Assembly (NCBI RefSeq): GCF_003073045.1
Contig: NC_037597.1
Location: 25,372,158-25,436,157, forward strand
DNA length: 64,000 nt
Direction: 5' to 3'
Origin: Pomacea canaliculata
Lineage: Eukaryota; Mollusca; Gastropoda; Architaenioglossa; Ampullariidae
Numbering within the stretch: the first letter of the stretch is position 1; every line of letters starts with the position of its first letter. The position numbers and the translations under genes are program-made. The notes under the pieces are model-generated. The model was not told the DNA's origin. It made no database searches and saw only the letters and a program-made list of their open reading frames with translations. Of this stretch, positions 38,116 through 59,358 are shown piece by piece.

Positions 38116-39972
38116 CAGTTTTATTACACTAGGCGTCATTAGAATCCAACCGCACAGACCAGACTGACATTTTATACATCACGACATTACTGCATTCATA
38201 AACTTAAAAGCCATTGACAGATGCTACAAGAGAAAGAGAGAACCGATGTAGGCATCTACCATTGTGAGAGAGAAGGAGATAATGGCAGGATAATAATCAT
38301 GACAAACTTTATTATCGAAAGAGACAGTGAGAAACGCGAGATGTTGTTTGTGCTTGGTCTTATTTTTCTATTTAACATACTTTCTCTGCGCACGATAATA
38401 GAATTGCCTTGGAGTACTGAAGGCTGCGCGAAACACGTGTACACAACCTGTACTGCTTACCTAGCCCTCACCTTCATCCAAACATCATCAGGATGCACCA
38501 TCTGTTACATGGAAATATGGATGATGGTTGTTTCCCGTATTAGACTGAGCGGCGAAGTCCCATCTACATCGTCGTCAATGGCTCGTCTCGGGTCCTTAAT
38601 ATACGGTGCCAACCTCTCCAAGAAACTGAGTCTTTGCTGTCCAAGATATTTCAAAACAAAGCACTTTGTTTACACGTGCACATCAGCGACCTACGCTGAG
38701 TACACAGTCAGCAACACACGCTGAGACTAACCTACAGCGACATCTGCGACTTCAATAGCGACACGCCCTTCGGAATTTTTACAACAGCGACAATCGCTGA
38801 TTAAAGGCGACTTCACGCCTGACACAACAATAAATTAAAGTATCGGCAACACATGCCCTCGACAGCTTCTACAACTACTGTCTTACACTACTCAGAGTGC
38901 GACTACAACTGCAACTACTCCTCTCCCTACCGCTCACTCTCACTCAGGGCTGACATACACTGTACAACAGTTATTTAGAAACATCCCGCATCTACTCGTT
39001 ACACATGCGCGCTCTCTCTCTCTCAGACACACCGAACATTCAGGTACCAAGACTTGCATCAGTCACACTCACTCACGCACTTGCAGGAATGACGTAGGCG
39101 GCTCTAGTCAAAGCCGAGCGGCGGTCACTGGCAGGTCAAGGTGGGGTCAGATACCGCATCAAAGCGCTGACGGCGCCGGACAACACCGCACACAGACAAC
39201 TACACTATTTAATTCTTAATACCATCAAAAGCGACGTAGGAGGCCACCTTATGAATAAGATTGACAAATAAACAAAACACGTTTTCGCGTTGAAATCATG
39301 AACACTGCTTAAAGGTTAGTGATGACGGACGACTTCTTGACAACGTGAATGTAATATGGACGCTCGTTTAATCTCCAGCTCCACCACATTGATCTACATC
39401 GTCTTCTGATTATTCATTCCACATTTTGCCTGTCTGAGTAACAGCATTTCATTATAATTCCTTGGTTCCGCGTTTCTAGATCTATTACTCTCAGTAGCTG
39501 CCAGTGACGTCCCCTTGCTTTCCACTGTTGATCTTCGATTTTCCTCTGATCTACCGAATCTATCGGCATTGACGATTCCTCATCAGCTGAATTGACATAA
39601 GCTTGACATTCATTATCTCTTACCGGACATCAGAGGTTTCATTAGTTTCAAAGGGATCGACCAGCGGCCATATTGAATTCTACGACGTGCGCATGCGCCT
39701 TGCGGTCCGTTGAGTGACGTCCCCTCGTGCGTTATTTCCCTTTGTAATGACTGAAAGCTGCCAGCACGTGAGTGTCAAGGTTTCAGTTTGTCATTGTTGT
39801 GTGTCTTTTGTTCCTCCGGCTTGAAGACTTTTTTTCAGATTTCTGTGCTTATGTTTTATCTGACTGCAAATGGCGACTTTGGAGTATTTTAGACCGACTG
39901 TCTTGAGCTCGTTTCTCTCGTAGCTAAAAGATGCTTTATTATTGTTTACATTTAAACAGCTGATGAAGTAAG

Positions 39973-40047
39973 AATAATACTAATAATAAAGTTGGTTTAT
40001 ATAGCACTTTACACCACCATCAAAGGCAGGCTCAAAGCGATTTACCA
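39973..40047 (+). repeat. interspersed 'GCTCAAAGCG' repeat, copy B
   Basis: AATAATAAAGTTGGTTTATA, then GCACTTTACACC and GGCTCAAAGCGATTTACC. It is the same family as at 8545-8615. A truncated relative (AATAATAATAAATGTAGATT) may lie at about 32610-32645. Confidence 0.6.
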
Positions 40048-41062
40048 AAAAAATAAAATAAATAACTTTCAATCCATGCTTCTAACTGTCCACATATGCT
40101 TATGTGCTTGACTGTAATATGAAGAATACGTGCCTGTATTACTGTTCGTAAAGATGTGTGAGCTATTCCATAAATGTAATTATTATCATAATTATTATGA
40201 TCATTATTATTCTCCATAATGTGACGTCACACTTGGTACATCACCACTACTCATATCTCACTTGGAAGACTTTAAGTCACAACAAAACCAAATCCGTATA
40301 TGTCTTCTATCTCGATTAGTCTTCGTCTATTATTTATTTAACTCTCTTTAGCATTTATAATATGCAGATTGGCTAAATGAATAACAAAAATGAATTTTAA
40401 AGCAAACAATCCGTTTTTATTAATATATTTCTTTTCACAAATCATATATTTTGCATTTTTTATGATATAAACATACAAAATGAGACATCAGGTAGAGGCT
40501 GTGATATGTATAACAAAATATAACCTGGCACTCTCCAAAGCAAATCTCATTTAAATTTTGGCACAAAATCATCGGAACAGTACTCAGTTTCGTATTAACA
40601 AATAACTAAGTGATGGAGCAGTTGTCAGTTGTAACAGTGGATAACAATCCAGAGAAATACACGAGAGAGAGAGGAGAGAGAGAGCACTAATTCTGGTTAA
40701 ATGATGAACTTTGTTAAAATGTATTACACATTGTTCTACTTGATGCAATTTTAGCAACAGATGTATGATAATATGCTTCTTAACAAAGAAATGCACAAAT
40801 AAAAATATCGTGCGACTGTCCATTAAATACTGTAACATACAGCTCGCCACCACCACATCACCACTACCCATGGTCGTATATCTCTGATTCCAGTTTACCA
40901 CTCATTTTGTGACATTTTCATAAATCCTCACTTCTTACACAAAGGATCAACTGCAGTTCTGTATATTTTTAATCCTTATGTACCGTTAACTATCGCTAAT
41001 CAATATCCATCCAACGGCCCACCCGAAATCTGTAGAGGTTCAGTCGGGTGACCCCCTTTTTT

Positions 41063-44000
41063 TCAAAAATTCGTTTTCAAGGACACCTGGAAGGATACTT
41101 GGCGGAAAAAGCCCTTGCCGCCTTCTCGTCGTGCTCTGTAGCGTTTCCGGTACGTGTGCCATGGCTCACCCGCGTACTCCTCGCTCACGCCTCCCTCGTC
41201 ACCTTTGTTGACCAGTGCACGGAGGCGCGTGGTGAACATGGCCCACTCATAGGCGGAGTCGGCCTCGTCCTTCAGGGCGGGCGCCTTGCGAGCCAGAAGG
41301 CGGCGAGCCACACCCATCAAGGGGTGGCCGAACTCGCTGGGCAGGCCAACAATGTCATCCAACTTGCTGGTCACCGAGCGAATGACCTGCTCGTTGTTGT
41401 CCACGATGGCGTCAAAGAGCTGCTTGCGAAGACCGTTCGGCGCTGGCCAATGAGCCCTCGAAAAACATGGCGTCCAGACGGGCCAGGAGATGGGCCGCGC
41501 GGCCCAGAGGGGACAAGGCCGCCTCGTCACGACAGGCCAGCACCAGGGGGATGTTCTCTTCCAGGAAGGGACCTAATCGCGCGTCGTTCCTGTCCGGACT
41601 TGGCGCGTGCAGCAGCCCCGCCCCGCCCACGCCCACGGCGTCTGCGCCGCCCAGCACTGCAGGCTGGATGTCCTCGCAAGTTACGCCCCCAGTGAAGCAC
41701 GTCAGCATCCCTAGGGAGTGCGCATGATGCACGAGCGAGAGGACCTGGTGCGGCGTCAGGCGGCGCAAGACGTTAAGGTTTTTCGTCGCCTCTTCTCCAC
41801 TGTCATCGCAAGAAGAAAACCATGTGACCTAAGAGACAAAAATTAGGTTTCACGTTCAGCAGCCGTGTAGTGCTAGAGAAACTAGCCACCAACTACCTCT
41901 TCACCTATTACAGCTAGAGAAAATAAGCAGTGCACGTTTGTTTTTTTAAGGTGAAATATCATGAAGTTTGCAATCTTAAACATGACAACATTTGAGATTG
42001 TCTAAGTCGCAAATTATTCTGTGTAAAAGAAAAAAAAGTATCGAGGTCACACCTGATCGAAGCCGCCCATGAGGGTGATCTCTATGGCGCGCCGGGCGAT
42101 GTGGTGGGGTTCTGTGATGACCCTCGTGGTGAGAACTCCCCCATTCTCCTTCGGCTCGCCTCCGTTGTCACTAGAATAGTCGTCGGTCATCGCTCGACCC
42201 ACGTCCCACACCGCCGACAGGGCCTGCAGGTGACGTTCGCGGCGAACAAGTGGCCTCAGCTGGGTCATGAAGGTCACAGCCTGTGAGGTGTAGTCAGATC
42301 TGTCGGAATAGAGACACCATGAGCAAGAACTGATGTTTCTTTTCTTTACAACAATCGCTTACAGGTTTTCCTGGTAAGGCACAAGCTTGCACTGTATTCT
42401 CTTACGGAAAACGCTGGCGATGAAAGAGGAACAGATGAGAGAAATTGCAAGAAAGGGATGAACGAATGAGGAAAGATGCACGTGATATTTCTCCCTTTTT
42501 TGTAAAAGTGTCTTTATAGATCGGAGTGAACCTGGTTGCAGTATATACATATAAAATCATCATCTTACTCGCCATAGACACGTGACACACTGCTGCCCCC
42601 TGTGAGAAGGCCGCAGAAAGAGAAGCAGACATCATCTGCACCATCTTGGACAGCTCCGACTCCCAAACCTCTCCAGACAGCGCCTCTCCATCTCTGGCTC
42701 GCACGAGCTTTCGGGAGACAAAAAAGGTGGTGGGCGCCGCGTCCCCCACGTGCAGCCTCACTTTGGCAAAGTCGTAGAGAGAGGGCGCAGAGTCAACCTT
42801 GTCCTCCAAACTACCTGCAACAACAACACGCAGAGAGTGAATCATCAAATATAGGTCCGGTTAAGGAGGGTCATAAAGAAGGGGAGCAAGACAAAGGGTT
42901 CGTGAAAGGATCATCAACGTCATAAATCTTGTGATTCATTTTCCGTCTGAACCTTGCTCGGAAGATACTCCCGATAAATGTCCATCCCAATTTTATTTCT
43001 TCTTTTTGACTAGGATCGCGAACAACGTTCAGGGTGAAAGAAAGTATCTGATGATAGTGAAGAAAGCCTCAAACCTATGGTTTGCACGTGGATGACTACC
43101 CCCTGGAGCCACTCGCTGCGACGCGTGCTGCCCAGAAGATGTCCGTAGCCGCTGTCTGTCAGCGCTAACTGGGTATTCGAGTGGGGCCGGAATCCAGGGC
43201 ATCCAAGAGGTCTGTGTCTTGAGTCGATCATTTGTTGGCCCTTGAACGAATATGACATGGAGTTTTTTTCTGAAGCTTTCTGAACATCTTGTATAAAGCA
43301 AAATTTAACGAAAATCACCAAGTTGTTAGAACAGTTCCACTAATCTCTTTCTCTCTGACATCATGATTTGCATCATAGATGTTGTGTCTTCTAGAGGACA
43401 GTCAACGGGAAACTTAAGACTTAATGCGTGTCTGAGGACATTGGCAACAGCTGACATCTTATTTACTTTGGGATATCGTTACGTTTACGTTTAAATCTTA
43501 AGAACGGAAGTGGAAGGGATGTGGTGGTCACACAGTCATTCGTACAGCATGTTGCAAGCATACTTTATTCATCAGACAATCGACCAGTTGCACAGTCCAG
43601 CTCTACCTTGTCCAGCAGGTGATAGGCCATCTGCACAGCCAGGTACTCCACAGGTGTGGGCTGGCGACGCTCATCCCGCAGCGCCTGGCACACCGCGGAC
43701 ACCGTGTCCAGCAGGTTTGTGGAGAACTTGTGCGCATCCCACGACAGCCTCACGCAGTTTGCCTCCTCCTCCGTCTCCAAGTTGATGTGACCAACGCCCT
43801 CGCAGGGAACCACGCCTTCTCGGTCCTGTCCGGCCACGCCCCATTCTCTGACCACGCCCACACCCACGCGCACCACGCGGTAGACGGCGTCAATCAGTTG
43901 TCGGACAGAACTGGCGGTCATGATGACCTGTCCCAGAGACAGGAAAGTCTCCACTTTACCTGGGTCCTGTAATAAAACAGAAACATTCTATTCTGTAGAC

Positions 44001-45447
44001 GTTGCCATGGTGATTTCTTGGGGTACGCCTGGTGGCGCAGTGCTATGATATACACTATACAGCATGCTTGTCAAAAGTGCAGGGAAGATACTAAGGTCCC
44101 TAGTTCAGACTCTCGAGGCAAACTTGTTGGATGCCGAAGGTTTCTTTAGGGTAATCCAGCTTCCTCCCCTTTCCTCGCCATTCCCCCAAAACCTTATAAT
44201 AGTACAAACTCCCCACTAGATGGAAACACGTTCCTTTCAAATCAACCGATCCCCCAGCCAGCCAGACGATTTCATTTTAGTTTAATGGGGAAGTCGTTGG
44301 CTATGTTAGGTTAGAACATGTTACCCCGATGATTGTTTACTTTTAATGTTTACTTTCCCGTTCTAGGATATATATATATACCTTTAGCTCCAAACTTTAA
44401 AAAAAAAATCTACTGTACAGAAGAAATTTTGAAGAGCCTCCACTACACAGAGTAAACTTTGATGTTTAAATGTTGTAATCTGAGAGGGTAGATACTCGAG
44501 AAAGGAAAGACAGACACAGGTGTGTGGATAGAAGGATTGAGTGAGTGAGCGAGCAAGTTTGCACCATCACTGTTCTTATTTCCCCTGTCACTACAAGTGT
44601 CCAACTCCGTCTCTCGTCTCCTGTCGTCCTTTTATCTACTCCATGCCAATCCTATGTATGCTGACAAAGAAGGGGATATCACTCGAGAAACGCTGGGTAA
44701 CCGACTGTTGTATGTCAATAAATTATCAATAAAAATAAAGTAGCTGGCAGGGACACAATTCGCTATCTGGGAAGTTTATTGAAATTGAATGGATCGTGAG
44801 TAGAAGATGAAGGAGAATATCACAGGCACCTGAGGAAAGATTTTCAGCAGTCCGAGCTTCAGTTGTCTTTGGACCTGGTCCGCGCCAGCTGACGTCATAC
44901 CCACGTGGTCGGCAGGTGAAGGCAGTGAGTCAGCAGGTGGCGCATGGCCGTTAATCTTGATGTTGACGTTGTAGAGGTTGAGGAGGAGATCCTGGAGCAG
45001 CGACAGCGACACCTGGCGGAGTGTCCCTACACCAGCGCTAACTTGTCCCTGACGCTGTCATCAATAATAACAATAATTATTATTCCCGCACTTTGCTCGC
45101 GAGTGAGTATATGTACATTCACAGGCATTTGTGTGCATTCACTTCACTCTAATTATAAAACCACCCAGACAGCAGCAGTCAAGCATCCATGTTCCACAGT
45201 TGGAGAAGTGGGTTGTCACAGGGTTGCAGAAAGAAAAGAGCAAACCGTTAGCGCATTTACTTTTTTAAACGAGTGATTTGAAGGTTGGCACTGCTGTCAC
45301 CTACCCACTCCCCACCCGTTCCTTACGAATAATATCATCTGACTGCCCCAGAGTCCTTACCACCGGGTTAGAAGCCTCCTTGATGTCATTAGCGCGAATC
45401 TCGGGCGCTGGGTGGTACTTCTCTGTCATGCTGAAGTCAGTTGTCAT
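41063..45447 (-). CDS. unrecognised conserved-looking protein with TIM-barrel-like C-terminal segment
   Basis: Seven exons on the minus strand: 45447-45361, 45048-44830, 43966-43607, 43240-43075, 42814-42569, 42280-42053, 41828-41063, about 690 residues. I do not recognise a named family. Exons 2-3 are leucine-rich and probably helical. Exon 7 contains GGVTCEDIQPAVLGGADAVG followed by VGG, which resembles the glycine-rich phosphate-binding strands of (beta/alpha)8 barrels, then a helical tail rich in Arg and Glu. The ATG at 45447 is preceded by an acceptor-like AG that keeps the frame open, so more 5' exons may exist. A frame break near 41430-41441 (one extra or two missing bases) lies between MFFEGSLASAER and RKQLFDAIVDNNEQ. 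Exon 5 ends in phase 1 but exon 6 reads in phase 0, suggesting another indel or a misplaced splice site. Codon use is GC-rich compared with its introns. Function is unknown. Confidence 0.62.
44022..44235 (+). mobile_element. tRNA-derived SINE
   Basis: An A-box-like TGGCGCAGTG (about 44031) and a B-box-like AGTTCAGACTC (about 44103) are spaced as in a tRNA-derived SINE head, followed by an unrelated body and an AT-rich tail. It does not fold as a functional tRNA. It lies in an intron of the minus-strand gene at 41-45 kb. Confidence 0.55.
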
Positions 45448-46714
45448 GCTGGCTCTACGGTGCTGGAAATATTTCATCACATATTATAAATAGTAAATTC
45501 AATCTATTTCAAACGTGACTAAACAAAATTGCTTCATCATCATCATCATCATTCCTTTTTATTTTTCAAACTTAAACTGTAAAATTTAGAAACCCCAAGA
45601 CGAAAAGATAATCTCTGATAAGCCACGTGTAACCCGGAATTTTCGAGAAAAGCGATACAAGGTGACGGTTCTTTTTCGCCTTTGATAACGGATAGATCCT
45701 TGTTATTAAAAAAGAAAATGTTCTCTGGTTTTGTTTGGTTTAGCACAGCTGTCATCACTGAATTCCCGTGAGACTCTACTGTTTAATGTAAGACACTCGG
45801 TATCCGGGTCATTCGACTTGACGGTCGTGTCCTTAATCAAGACAAGACGCCGCACCCACACGTGAAAGTGTGACAGGGGTGGCTGAAAACCAAGCGGTTG
45901 ATGGAGGGATTACATAGATACCCGATGAAAGCCATCACAATGAGGCGGATGCAAGCAGTGGAGCTGACAGTACGTGCATCTTTACAATGTCTCACTTAAT
46001 GCAGACGTGAGAGGTTTGGGGTGGGTGGAGAGGGTGGGTAAAGGGGGAGAAGAAGGCGGACTTTGATTTATTTTTAGATAGACTGCAGTCATGACCTATA
46101 TAGGAAAGCACGTAGTATGTAAAGACAGGTAACATGGTCTCAAACTGAATACTAAACACGTATTCACAAGCTCTCTGTCTCACACACACTCATAGAGCAC
46201 ACACACAACACAGGTATGAGTACACACGTGTGCATTGCGCACTCATATGTTGAGTCGCGGTGACCGATGAAAGAAAAGGGGAATTTGAGCAGAGATTAGA
46301 CATTAACACTTCTTTTCCTCACGCAAATGTGAATGAACAACTAAAACACTCTCCAAAACTATGAAAAGGTTTTGGATATCAATAAATATTAAATTATAGT
46401 CTAAATTGGTCTTGCTTCATTTAGTTTTGTAGAAAGGCGTAAAGAACCCTTAACACGAAGAAAACTTATTGGAGAAAGGCAAAAGCGATATGTTTGTACA
46501 GGTTGGCCACATTTGTTATCACTTGATCATTACCTTACGCATTCGCGAGAAGTAGCAACAAAAGATGATGGACAGACAGCCACGCCCACACACGCAGCCA
46601 CTGCAATCACCAGGGAGGCCACAACAACGTCCTCGCTGACACCACTGGATGTCCCCGCCGACGAGCCTGTCGACTGCGGTCATCAAGTGAGAAACATCAT
46701 GTAGAAACTCATCA

Positions 46715-46748
<34 letters not shown>
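46715..46748. repeat. (CA)n microsatellite
   Basis: Seventeen or so CA dinucleotides, non-coding. Confidence 0.9.
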
Positions 46749-46752
<4 letters not shown>

Positions 46753-46824
46753 GAATATGGACAATGTTGTTATCAAGTTAAAACATTTCAAATTCTGTCA
46801 TATAACTGCGTATCAAAGACAAAC

Positions 46825-47035
46825 CTGAGAAAAGACGGTCCTCGTGCATATTCCTAGAGTAGCTAACAAAGTTGTCCACGAAAGTGGCGATCTCATTACG
46901 TATGTGGATGTCATTGTGAAGTCTCCCCAGTTCCACAGTCCCAGTCTCCTCAATCTGAGATACGAATTTATTCAACTCTTTATTCAACATGCAGCTGCTT
47001 ACTAGCGAGGGAAAGATATTTTCAGTCATCCACAC
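46825..47035 (-). CDS. candidate exon of an unidentified minus-strand gene
   Basis: An open frame with protein-like composition (for example ELGRLHNDIHIRNEIATFVD) ends at a CAG/GTTTGT donor at 46825. Its 5' border is uncertain. About 150 bp further on, at 46560-46680, another frame on the same strand encodes a hydrophobic stretch, EDVVVASLVIAVAACVGVAV, that could be a membrane segment, again with a GTAATG donor nearby. These could be upstream exons of the 41.0-45.4 kb gene or a separate gene. No family is recognised. Confidence 0.3.
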
Positions 47036-48410
47036 ATCGGCAAAGGATGGGAGAAGGTGGGTGAGGAAAAAATAACCGAGACTGACATTTTGTCCGTATC
47101 AGTTTGCCGGAATCTTAAACATTTCAGATAAACCTCAAAATCAACAGTTGAACTACATTCACAAACTTGTTTCTCATACTACAGCCACAGTTACTTTAAT
47201 ACTCATAAGAAAACTTTTAAGAAACTCTCCTAAGGTCAGGAACGCCGCAAAATGAACAAAACAAATATATCTGACAAGGTAGTTCACAAAGAGAAAGAGA
47301 AAAGTTGGATAAGCCGAGATATATCTTCCATACTGAACCTGTCAGGGCGAGCTCTAAGCCAAGCTTTATGTCTTCACCTCCGCGAAGATGAATTTTCTTT
47401 TCGCTCTTAGCACGGAATGGTCTGAGATGAGATGTACAGCTCCACCTGTATGTACCTGACTGGACAGTCTCACAGATACTCGGTCGAATGAGCTTTGAAA
47501 GTTGCTCTTGCCCAACAACCGGAAGTGAGGGAAGCGGATCAAGCGATGTTTTGTTGACGTCGAGCCGATGAAATGTCAAGTCACACAAACAGGAACAGGC
47601 CTGGTAGGGGGGTTGTGATAGGGAGCCTCACACCTTAACAGATATTCGGTCATATCCGTCTTCACACGAGAAGTTTTAAAGCTGAGTACTGAACAAGGAT
47701 TTCGCTCGACAAAAGTACCTGTGTACTTCATCAAATTTAGCGTTTTAACAAAGAAATCTCACTTTAAAAAAAAAGGTCTTTGGCATGAGATCACCAACCC
47801 AATGACAACGGCAAAAATAAATAAAAAAAGTAATTTCCAGTCTAGCAGACAAGAAAACGCAAACACATGAGACATATGTAGGAAGACGTGTACTAACTGA
47901 AATAGTGATTGATGGACAGATCACTGAATTTAATCATTTTTTTTAAAATGTCTTTCTACCTTGCGCGACAGATTTTCTTAACATTTAGCAACAGTTGAGG
48001 GGCGAGAAGAAAAAAAATTAAAGCAAGAAAATATTATGTTACACGCAATTAAACTTCAGTTTTCCCACGATCTTTCTGTCGGTAATTTTTAGGATGTTTA
48101 AAGAAATATGTTCCCTGAAACTTTCAATGACACGATGTGGTGACAGAACGTTTCTGATTATGTCTGACTCAAAACCAGCCTCGTAGTCTAAAATTCCTTC
48201 CCTAACAACGGAGCTATCCAACGGATTCCGGGACCACCCTACCCCTGGTCAAGGCCCTTCCGTGAAAACACCGCTAATGGGCGCGACACGGAGACTGTTT
48301 ACCCACAAACTCTCGTCACAATGTGCGTGCGTATGTTAAAACTCATCAGTTTTTATACCATGGGAGCAGGATGTGAAAAAAGTTGTAATGTTTTAATGAT
48401 TTACTTTATT

Positions 48411-48600
48411 TGGGCGGATACCCCAGTGGTTCGAGAGACAAACCGGTTCGATACCCGGGGAGAACAGTTCACTTTCCCATAGAGAGCTGAGTAAGGTAAA
48501 GCAGTGAGAGAGAAATGGCCAACTCCCTCCTGTACAGCTAGCCCGAGCAAACAGGTCTCTTGCTGGATACAGAACATTGTTGAAAAGACCAAAACACAGA
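48411..48600 (+). mobile_element. tRNA-derived SINE
   Basis: GGGCGGATACCCCAGTGG followed by a perfect B-box GGTTCGATACC at about 48444; the spacing is too short for a complete tRNA. It is followed by a body of about 120 bp. Confidence 0.5.
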
Positions 48601-49125
48601 AATTTCTGAAAATTTTGCACTTCGCTAATTAAACTTTACAAATTACATACGACACCTGTTGTGTATTTCTGGCCAAGTGTATATACTTGCACTACTCCAT
48701 AATCAGCCATAGATGGAACTAGCATACACTCATGTGTTTATTGCGACAAACACGCCATTGCACACGAACATCAAAACAATCCACCCATGCAAAACATTTA
48801 TTTACTTATGAAATGACAGCAGACAGTCCACAACAAACTGTACAAATCATACATGAAATTTGTGCCAGCAGTAACTTATCTTCCCAGTGATACTTGGTTT
48901 TATCAAATTGATGTCCAAGTTATACAAATGTATCATATAAATCATAAATGCATGCTACATGTAACATTACACAGCAAAATATGCAATCATAAAAAAATAT
49001 AAAGGATTGATGGGAATGAAAAAAAGAAAACTATGCAAATATACTAATGGAACATACCACGTAATTAATGACTGAAATACACATTAATAATACATGCAGC
49101 GAAGATGACCTTGAAGGTCTAAGTA

Positions 49126-49560
49126 ATATCACAGGGCAGCACAAGACTGCCGGTCTGAAAAAGTTTAAAACATGTGGGGGATTTAACTTCAAGTTTTCTT
49201 TTCTGGCTCTTCCAGTTGAAAGAAATTTTACCAATCTTTACTACTGTTATCAAAACCAGTACTAGCTTGGTAAACAGCTTCACAGAAAGAAAACAGTCTC
49301 ATTTCCTTTATCCCATTAAAATGCAAACATTAAGTTGGCGTTTAAATATCCATTACTGGTGATGTTTGCATTTCAACGAAAGGACAAAAATTAAGAAGAT
49401 ATATCCTTAACACGTTTTAAATATTTCCAGCCCAATGCAAGGAACTTACACATACACACAAAAAACTCCATTTCATACACAGTTCAAGACTATAGTAATC
49501 AGTATCACAGGACAGTGCAAGACTGCCGGTCTGAAGAGTTTATGCACACATAGGAGATGA
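49126..49560. repeat. pair of diverged direct repeats in MCM5 3' flank
   Basis: Two segments of about 58 bp (49126-49182 and 49501-49560) share TATCACAGG, CAAGACTGCCGGTCTGAA and GTTTA in the same order. They are about 375 bp apart, downstream of the MCM5 stop on its own strand, probably within or next to its 3' UTR. Confidence 0.6.
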
Positions 49561-50479
49561 TCTTGCCTTACTGCATTTAGAAATAATACACAAGAATCTC
49601 CAACATGTTACAAAAATCTCCAGCCCATAAGTATTTCGTCTCCAAAAGAATCATACACCAACTCAAGCTTGCTCACAAGTTCGTACTAAGACCATGGGTT
49701 TTTCTTTCTCACATAGCCTTTCTTGTAGTGTAGCACAAGCAGCATTCATAACTCACCTTCCTCACTTTTAGACCACACAGGCGATTCAAATATAAAAATG
49801 TTTATCTCTGCATGATAGTTCTTTCGGTCAACTATTATCATCAGCTTCTGATTTCCATTAAAAATAAATTCATGTTGATGAAAAAAGTACCTGCACAAAA
49901 AACGCTCTTACCACAAATCTTTCTTTGCCAGTTAAGGTAAAAATTTCTTTGTTGAATTTTCATTTCGAATAAACAATGAACATATATATATTTACAATTA
50001 CACAAGACAAAATACATATAATTATTACTGACGACACCACAAATTTAAATTACACTTACATCAACTGTCTAAGATGAATACATGGGGTATGAACATGTTT
50101 ATTATCTCTACTTTTTTTTCACTCAAGCCTTTGCAGAAGCAAACTGTTAACAAGACACTGTGAAATGTACATGTAAGATGCAGCCGACTCAGAAAAATGA
50201 AAACTTACATAAAAAAATTAATCAGGCTTTGTTAAAATATGAAAAAAAAAACCTTTTACTGCTTACTCTACTGCCATTAATGATGGGACTTAAAAGGCAT
50301 TAGCTTTACTCTGTAAAGCAGTGGTTGAATGAGATACCTAGGCATCAACAAGTTAAAGAAACCTCTCAATAGTTATGCAAACACTGTCAACTGAATCCAG
50401 AAGGCAGTTTTCACACAAGTGTTGCTAGTTTAACCCTGCAAAAACTGTGCAGTCACCAAGTTCCTTGCTGGAAGGGTAT

Positions 50480-59302
<8,823 letters not shown>

Positions 59303-59329
59303 TTTTATTTAGGGTGAAAGATTTCTCCG

Positions 59330-59358
59330 TGGCGCGAAAATCTGCCATCGCGGGAAAA
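59330..59358 (-). promoter_or_regulatory. two E2F-type sites upstream of MCM5
   Basis: On the plus strand GCGCGAAA (59332-59339) and GCGGGAAA (59350-59357) both match the E2F consensus GCGSSAAA, equivalent to TTTSSCGC on the gene strand. They lie about 30 and 48 bp upstream of the MCM5 ATG. MCM genes are classic E2F targets in animals, so these probably drive G1/S expression. No TATA box is seen. Confidence 0.75.

Larger units (their letters stand above)
37579..41062. other. intergenic region, 3.5 kb
   Basis: Contains a SINE head (38035-38115), a GC-richer stretch at 38500-39250 with many CGAC and CACTCACT motifs, and the interspersed repeat at 39973. A 167-codon plus-strand frame at 38221-38724 has no recognisable motif and is probably chance. 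Confidence 0.6.
47036..50479. other. region between candidate exon and MCM5 stop
   Basis: The part above about 48800 is probably MCM5 3' UTR and flank on the minus strand: AATAAA on that strand occurs near 48796-48802, and direct repeats lie at 49126 and 49501. The part from 47.2 to 48.4 kb shows only short non-conserved frames and the SINE at 48411. Confidence 0.5.

Noticed and set aside
38221-38724. 167-codon plus-strand open frame
   Set aside because: No domain, no splice context and mixed composition; probably chance, in a region with a SINE.
48411-48480. Possible second tRNA gene
   Set aside because: It has a good B-box but no foldable acceptor and anticodon arms; it fits a SINE head better.
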